A DNA stretch of 64,000 bases from NCBI GenBank assembly GCA_963726065.1, contig CAVSAU010000007.1, positions 215,114-279,113 of the forward strand, read 5' to 3'. How positions within the stretch are numbered: position 1 is the first letter of the stretch; every line of letters begins with the position of its first letter. Under the pieces are notes generated by a model. It worked only from the letters and a program-made list of their open reading frames with translations. It was not told the DNA's origin and did no database searches. Shown here one piece after another: positions 60,408 through 64,000 of this stretch. Source of the stretch: Neomesorhizobium sp963726065 (GTDB lineage: Bacteria; Pseudomonadota; Alphaproteobacteria; Rhizobiales; Rhizobiaceae). The translations under genes and the position numbers were made by a program.

Positions 60408-60604
60408 CGACTATCGGCTGTCCCCTTCCTCTTCCGCATCGCCGACGACCGGCGGCACAGCGGACTTGTCCGGGCTTGCTGTTGGTTCGACCCGGTCGCG
60501 AATGACCCTGCGGACATCCAGACAATCATTGTGTATCCGGTCGCTCTCGTAGTACGTAGGAGAGCATACGAAGCCGTGATGCCGCCCAAAAAGTGAGAGC
60601 GTCG

Positions 60605-60898
60605 ATGATAAAGATCGCTCTGATGGTTTGTGCCGCCCTCATGCTGTTGGCATCGAGTGCGACCGCGCAAGAGACGACGCCAGTAGGACCTTGCACAGCT
60701 GACGAGATGAGGTTGTGCGCCGGGATTCAGCCGGGCCGAGATAATCTCCGCGCCTGTTTTCGAGAGCACATGCACGAACTTTCAGATGCTTGCCTCTTGG
60801 CGCTTGCTAGGCTCAGTGCGGTTGACAAGACATGCAGGGAGCGGCTCAACCGAGAGTGTGCGAGCGTCGAACCCGGACAAGGCCGCCTGAGTTGCTGA
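60605..60898 (+). CDS. secreted cysteine-rich repeat protein
   Basis: The 97-residue protein has a signal peptide (MIKIALMVCAALMLLASSAT, cut before QETTP). The mature part is cysteine-rich: CTADEMRLCAGIQPGRDNLR, ACFREHMHELSDAC and TCRERLNRECASVEPGQGRL, a pattern of the Cys-rich (FGFR-type) repeat family. I chose the ATG at 60605 over a GTG at 60593. It lies between synthase 2/regulator 2 and kinase 2 and has no counterpart in locus 1. Confidence 0.7.
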   Translation: MIKIALMVCAALMLLASSATAQETTPVGPCTADEMRLCAGIQPGRDNLRACFREHMHELSDACLLALARLSAVDKTCRERLNRECASVEPGQGRLSC

Positions 60899-61066
60899 GG
60901 TCTGCTGCCGCCAAACTTGACGATTATTGCAAAGGTGCTCTTAGTCGCGCGATCTCCGGCGAGCCGTAGCCGCGGCATTCCAGGCGAAGGCCAAGAACGC
61001 CGCAGCTGACCGCATTGTCCCTGCGACAAGCATCAAAATCTTGAGCCGCGACCCATTGTTGCCCTT

Positions 61067-62956
61067 TCACACTGCCTGAGGCAGGCGGGAAACGTCTTTG
61101 CTGGTTTGCTGTTGTCTGTGCAACTTGGCGCTGGCCAGAACCCCGGTGAGCTTGCGGCCGTCAAGTGGCTTGGCCACGAAACCGTCTGCGCCGTTGTCGA
61201 TCGCCGCCTTCCTGTCCTCAAGCACGCTGGTGACAACGATTGGAATGGCGGCTGTGGCGGGATCGCCACGCAGGCTGCGAAGCACCTGCCAGCCGTCGAT
61301 TCCGGGCATGAGGATGTCCAGCAATATCGCCGACGGGCGGACAGTTCGCGCAAGCTGCAGCGCTGCTTCCGGCGCATCCGTAGCGATCGGGCTGTAGCCT
61401 TCTTTCACCAGCAGGCGTTCAGCCAGTTGGAGGAATTCGCGGTCGTCGTCAACAATCAGCACCTTGCCCTGCACGCCGTGCTGTGTGGAGGCGCCAGACA
61501 ATCCGGCAAAGCCGTTTTTGCGCTCCTTGGCTTCGGCGTTGGCGGCAATCATGGACTGTCGGTCTTCGTTATTTGGCAAAGCGGCAGTGGTGACCGGCAC
61601 ATGGACAATGAAGCGGGAACCACGCCCCAGTTCGCTGTCCACCGTGATCAGGCCGCCCATCAGCCGGCAGAGGTTCTGGCTCAGCGACAGGCCAAGTCCC
61701 GTCCCGCCAAACTTTGCCGCGATCGCCGGGCTCGCCTGCGAGAAGTTTGTGAACAAATTGGCCTGCTGCTCCTGGCTGATTCCGAGGCCAGAATCCTCCA
61801 CGGCGATCCTCAACCACGGTTTTCCGTCCACATCCACCAGATCGACCGAAAGCGTGATATGGCCGTTGTTCGTGAACTTGGCGGCGTTACTCAGCAGATT
61901 GAGCACGGCCTGGCGAAGCTTTGTCGCATCAACGTGAACTGCGCCCAGACTTTCGCCACGGTGGACGGAGAAGATATTGGTGTTCTTGGCGGCGAGCGGC
62001 CGGCCTGTGAATTCCACTTCGTCAATAAACTTGTCGAGATCAACCACCTCCTGGTGGAGGTCCATTCTTCCTGCTTCGATTTTTGAAATGTCCAGTATGT
62101 CGTTGACCATGGCGAGCAGATGCTTTCCAGCCGCGCTGATCTTTTGCAGGTCGGCGATCTGTTCCCCGCGACCGTCGAGCTCGGCATCCTCCAGCATTAT
62201 CTCACTGTAACCAAGGACAGCATTGAGCGGTGTTCTGAGCTCATGGCTCATCTTGGCCAGGAAATCCGATTTCGCGCCGTTGGCGCGCTCCGCTTCATCC
62301 TTGGCTTCGGTCAGCATCAGCATCGTCTCCCGATGCCGGTCGATTTCCCTCAGCAGTTCCGATTGCGAATCGACGACGCGCGTGTAGTAGCTCGCCATGA
62401 AAAACACATAGGTGGTCGCGCAGAAGGCAGAGATTATCCCCACGCCGACCATCTCATGAATCGGGATATGCGAGGGGAAGCTGTTTTCCTGAAGAAACGC
62501 CAGATAGAACGCACCCAGCCCGACCGCGGTCTGCGTAAAGATCACGGCGCGCGTCAGCAGGCTCGAGCCCAGATAGAAAAAAGCCAGCAGCGGAACGACC
62601 AGAAGCCACATCAGGAATGGCGAGCTTGCACCGCCGTAGTGATACGACCCCCAGAGGATCGCAAAGCTCAGGTTGAGCACGGAGGTTATAGCCAGCCACG
62701 TATAGTGGCGGGCAAGTGGCCGGACAGCGAACGGAAATACCCAGAAAGCGAAAATCGACAACGCCAGGATATGGACATGCGGCCACGGATTCTGGTCATT
62801 CAGAAAAAGAAAAAGTGGGATCGGAAAGCCAAGAAACGGTCCGAAGAGATGGCTGATAAGGAACATCCGCACGCGCTTCTTGACATGCGGATCCACCTTC
62901 AACACGTCGGGCGTGAACCAGTCCAAAGCTGCTTCAAGTCGCCTTAGCAGTCCCAT
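61067..62956 (-). CDS. CqsS/LqsS-like six-helix hybrid histidine kinase (copy 2)
   Basis: The 629-residue paralogue of kinase 1 starts MGLLRRLEAALDWFTPDVLK and aligns without gaps through the membrane sensor to His238 (KMSHELRTPLN). Six helices, HisKA, HATPase (GGTGLGLSLSQNL) and a C-terminal receiver (AILLDILMPGIDGW) are all present. By hand count 127 of the first 190 residues match kinase 1. The motif ILWGSYHYGGASSPFLMW between helices 3 and 4 is nearly identical in both. It is convergent with the synthase operon. Confidence 0.9.
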   Translation of the reverse strand: MGLLRRLEAALDWFTPDVLKVDPHVKKRVRMFLISHLFGPFLGFPIPLFLFLNDQNPWPHVHILALSIFAFWVFPFAVRPLARHYTWLAITSVLNLSFAILWGSYHYGGASSPFLMWLLVVPLLAFFYLGSSLLTRAVIFTQTAVGLGAFYLAFLQENSFPSHIPIHEMVGVGIISAFCATTYVFFMASYYTRVVDSQSELLREIDRHRETMLMLTEAKDEAERANGAKSDFLAKMSHELRTPLNAVLGYSEIMLEDAELDGRGEQIADLQKISAAGKHLLAMVNDILDISKIEAGRMDLHQEVVDLDKFIDEVEFTGRPLAAKNTNIFSVHRGESLGAVHVDATKLRQAVLNLLSNAAKFTNNGHITLSVDLVDVDGKPWLRIAVEDSGLGISQEQQANLFTNFSQASPAIAAKFGGTGLGLSLSQNLCRLMGGLITVDSELGRGSRFIVHVPVTTAALPNNEDRQSMIAANAEAKERKNGFAGLSGASTQHGVQGKVLIVDDDREFLQLAERLLVKEGYSPIATDAPEAALQLARTVRPSAILLDILMPGIDGWQVLRSLRGDPATAAIPIVVTSVLEDRKAAIDNGADGFVAKPLDGRKLTGVLASAKLHRQQQTSKDVSRLPQAV

Positions 62957-63027
62957 TGCCCCGTCCCCCGACAGCTTGCTCCGATCTTGTCTGATAGTAT
63001 TTTAGAACTCGTTAAGACCTGTTCGCC

Positions 63028-63216
63028 GTGAAGGCCCGCGCCAGATACGCCTTCGATAGGCCCGTGCGCACGCAGGGCCTACGCGACGACTATGCGCTCA
63101 CTGAAAATTTTGTCGCGGCGGCCCAGTATAGCCACCGTTCCTTCATGTCGTTTGACGACACGCTCATCGACACAAAGCTTGATATTTTGACCGCGCGTTT
63201 CAGCATCAAATTGTAG
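63028..63216 (+). pseudogene. remnant of an Omp25/31-type barrel gene
   Basis: About 62 codons match the C-terminal part of the barrel protein at 26.5 kb: KARARYAFDR against KARAGYAIDR, DYALTENFVAAAQYSH against DYALTNNITVGGQYSH, and DTKLDILTARFSIKL against DAKVDVLTARVGVKF. About 20 residues are deleted in the middle, and the signal peptide and first strands are missing. Its place beside kinase 2, in the same orientation as the intact gene beside kinase 1, shows that the duplicated block included this gene. Confidence 0.8.
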
Positions 63217-63248
63217 AGCGGTTCCGGTTCATTCAGAACCGGTAACTC
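63214..63248. repeat. dispersed intergenic repeat, copy 2
   Basis: TAGAGCGGTTCCG, a short centre and TTCAGAACCGGTAACTC match the copy at 36034-36065. The stop codon of the barrel remnant is its first three bases, so the element inserted at, or forms, the break point of the relic. Confidence 0.65.
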
Positions 63249-63430
63249 GCCCAAAGCAGCGAGACCCCAGCCATGTTTGACGCATCGCGGACAGGCCTTG
63301 CTTCCGCTCGCGCATGCGAAAACACAACTTCCGAGAAAAGCTGATGCATTTAATCAAGAAACGTAGTAGCCGTCGCTGATTGCATGCAGCGACAACAATC
63401 AGCCCTCTTCAGACTGGCGGAGGTCAGTTG
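63249..63430. other. gap upstream of acyl-activating enzyme gene
   Basis: No gene is seen. AGGTCAGTTG just before 63431 may supply a weak ribosome binding site (AGGTC). Confidence 0.35.
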
Positions 63431-64000
63431 ATGGGATTAACCCGACACTTGGAAGAGCACGGCGATCGTCCTGCGCTGATCTTTCCCGGGCGCACGCCGA
63501 TCAGCTACCGCGATCTCGCACGCCGCGTCGCTGCGTTGGCAACCGAATTCGGACCCGAGAAAAAGCTGATCGCGGTAACAACCGAGCCGACGGAGCACGC
63601 GGTCATCTCTTACCTTGCTGCCATGCATGGCAAGCACGCGGTCGCGCTCATCCCGCCCTGCAACGCGACGGCCCTGGAAGACTTCGTGGCCGACTATTCG
63701 CCCGAAATAATCTGTAGACGCGTGGATGCCCGCTGGCGCTGCCACACGGAAGCAGGAAAGTCCCACGGCGCATTGCATCCCGATCTGGCCGTGCTGCTCG
63801 GCACCTCGGGCAGTACAGGCAAGAGCCAGTATGTTCGTCTGTCAGCCGCCGCCGTCCACGCCAATGCAACTTCCATAGCCAGTTACATGGAACTCGACCA
63901 TCGGGATCGGGCTGCGCTTATCCTGCCATTCCACTACTCCTACGGTGTCTCGGTGCTGAACTCTCATCTCGAGGTCGGCGCCAGCATCTATTTCCCGCGA
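63431..64000 (+). CDS. AMP-binding acyl-CoA/acyl-carrier-protein synthetase, 3' end outside window
   Basis: The open frame of 190 codons runs off the window. It starts MGLTRHLEEHGDRPALIFPG and has the P-loop of the ANL superfamily, LLGTSGSTGKSQYVRL, near residue 120, followed by ALILPFHYSYGVSVL. Such enzymes activate carboxylic acids with ATP. It follows kinase 2 and the barrel relic, so it may supply acyl groups to the alpha-oxoamine synthase, as acyl ligases do in bacterial sphingolipid and aminoketone clusters; that link is inference. Confidence 0.85.
   Translation, partial: MGLTRHLEEHGDRPALIFPGRTPISYRDLARRVAALATEFGPEKKLIAVTTEPTEHAVISYLAAMHGKHAVALIPPCNATALEDFVADYSPEIICRRVDARWRCHTEAGKSHGALHPDLAVLLGTSGSTGKSQYVRLSAAAVHANATSIASYMELDHRDRAALILPFHYSYGVSVLNSHLEVGASIYFPR

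Overview
The window looks like chromosomal DNA of a high-GC alphaproteobacterium of the order Rhizobiales, most likely Mesorhizobium or a close relative. The support is the isocitrate lyase gene divergent from a ScfR/RamB-type regulator, a glutamine-synthetase-like/FAD-oxidoreductase pair typical of putrescine use, an exopolysaccharide cluster, Omp25/31-type barrels and a dispersed palindrome that I remember from rhizobial genomes. The species is an inference. I saw no rRNA, tRNA, CRISPR array, insertion sequence or replication origin.

Layout. 0-4.2 kb: LysR regulator (5' truncated), ScfR-like regulator, aceA and a small protein. 4.4-8.8 kb: a receiver-like protein, a gamma-glutamylputrescine-type pathway (synthetase, oxidoreductase) and a GlxA/AraC regulator. 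8.8-22.1 kb: folD, an exopolysaccharide cluster (Wzz/GumC, flippase, four glycosyltransferase-type genes, Wzy polymerase/ligase), proC and a SAF-domain dehydrogenase. Nearly every gene in this stretch is broken by single-base frameshifts. Since folD and proC are core genes, sequencing or assembly error is the likeliest cause. 22.3-27.1 kb: signalling locus 1. 27.5-36.2 kb: patatin-like protein, SPW-repeat membrane protein, TetR regulator, an orphan cytochrome b, a truncated histidine kinase, SDR, AhpD-like protein and a GST relic. 36.2-40.3 kb: a class III cyclase and an EmrAB-type efflux pair. 40.6-45.6 kb: a MASE1/multi-PAS kinase followed by three response regulators. 45.8-52.5 kb: a second TetR with a second EmrAB-type pump, a MaoC protein, a hydrolase-OsmC fusion and OhrR/Ohr. 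52.6-58.3 kb: a cyclase-TPR protein, an outer-membrane barrel and a GGDEF-EAL protein. 58.6-64 kb: signalling locus 2, running into an acyl-activating enzyme cut by the window end.

The most interesting content is the pair of paralogous loci at 22.3-27.1 and 58.6-63.2 kb. Each has an alpha-oxoamine synthase (the CqsA/LqsA/BioF/SPT fold), a convergent hybrid histidine kinase with a six-helix membrane sensor, a single-domain response regulator and a divergent outer-membrane barrel gene (intact in locus 1, a relic in locus 2). This matches the plan of the Vibrio cqsA/cqsS and Legionella lqsA-lqsR-lqsS alpha-hydroxyketone quorum-sensing systems. The synthases are far more alike (about 88% over a hand-compared core) than the sensors (about 67% over 190 residues). 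I infer a duplicated and diverging alpha-hydroxyketone-like or aminoketone signalling system. The GGDEF-EAL gene is divergent from synthase 2, and the acyl ligase lies just beyond kinase 2, so both may belong to it.

Regulatory sites can be read directly in several places. A GGTAAC-N4-GTTACC palindrome lies upstream of the TetR gene at 30 kb and again, with a second copy, upstream of the efflux operon 10 kb away. Palindromes also lie in the ohrR/ohr gap and in the gap between TetR and pump 2. A 42-bp element is shared upstream of two otherwise unrelated genes.
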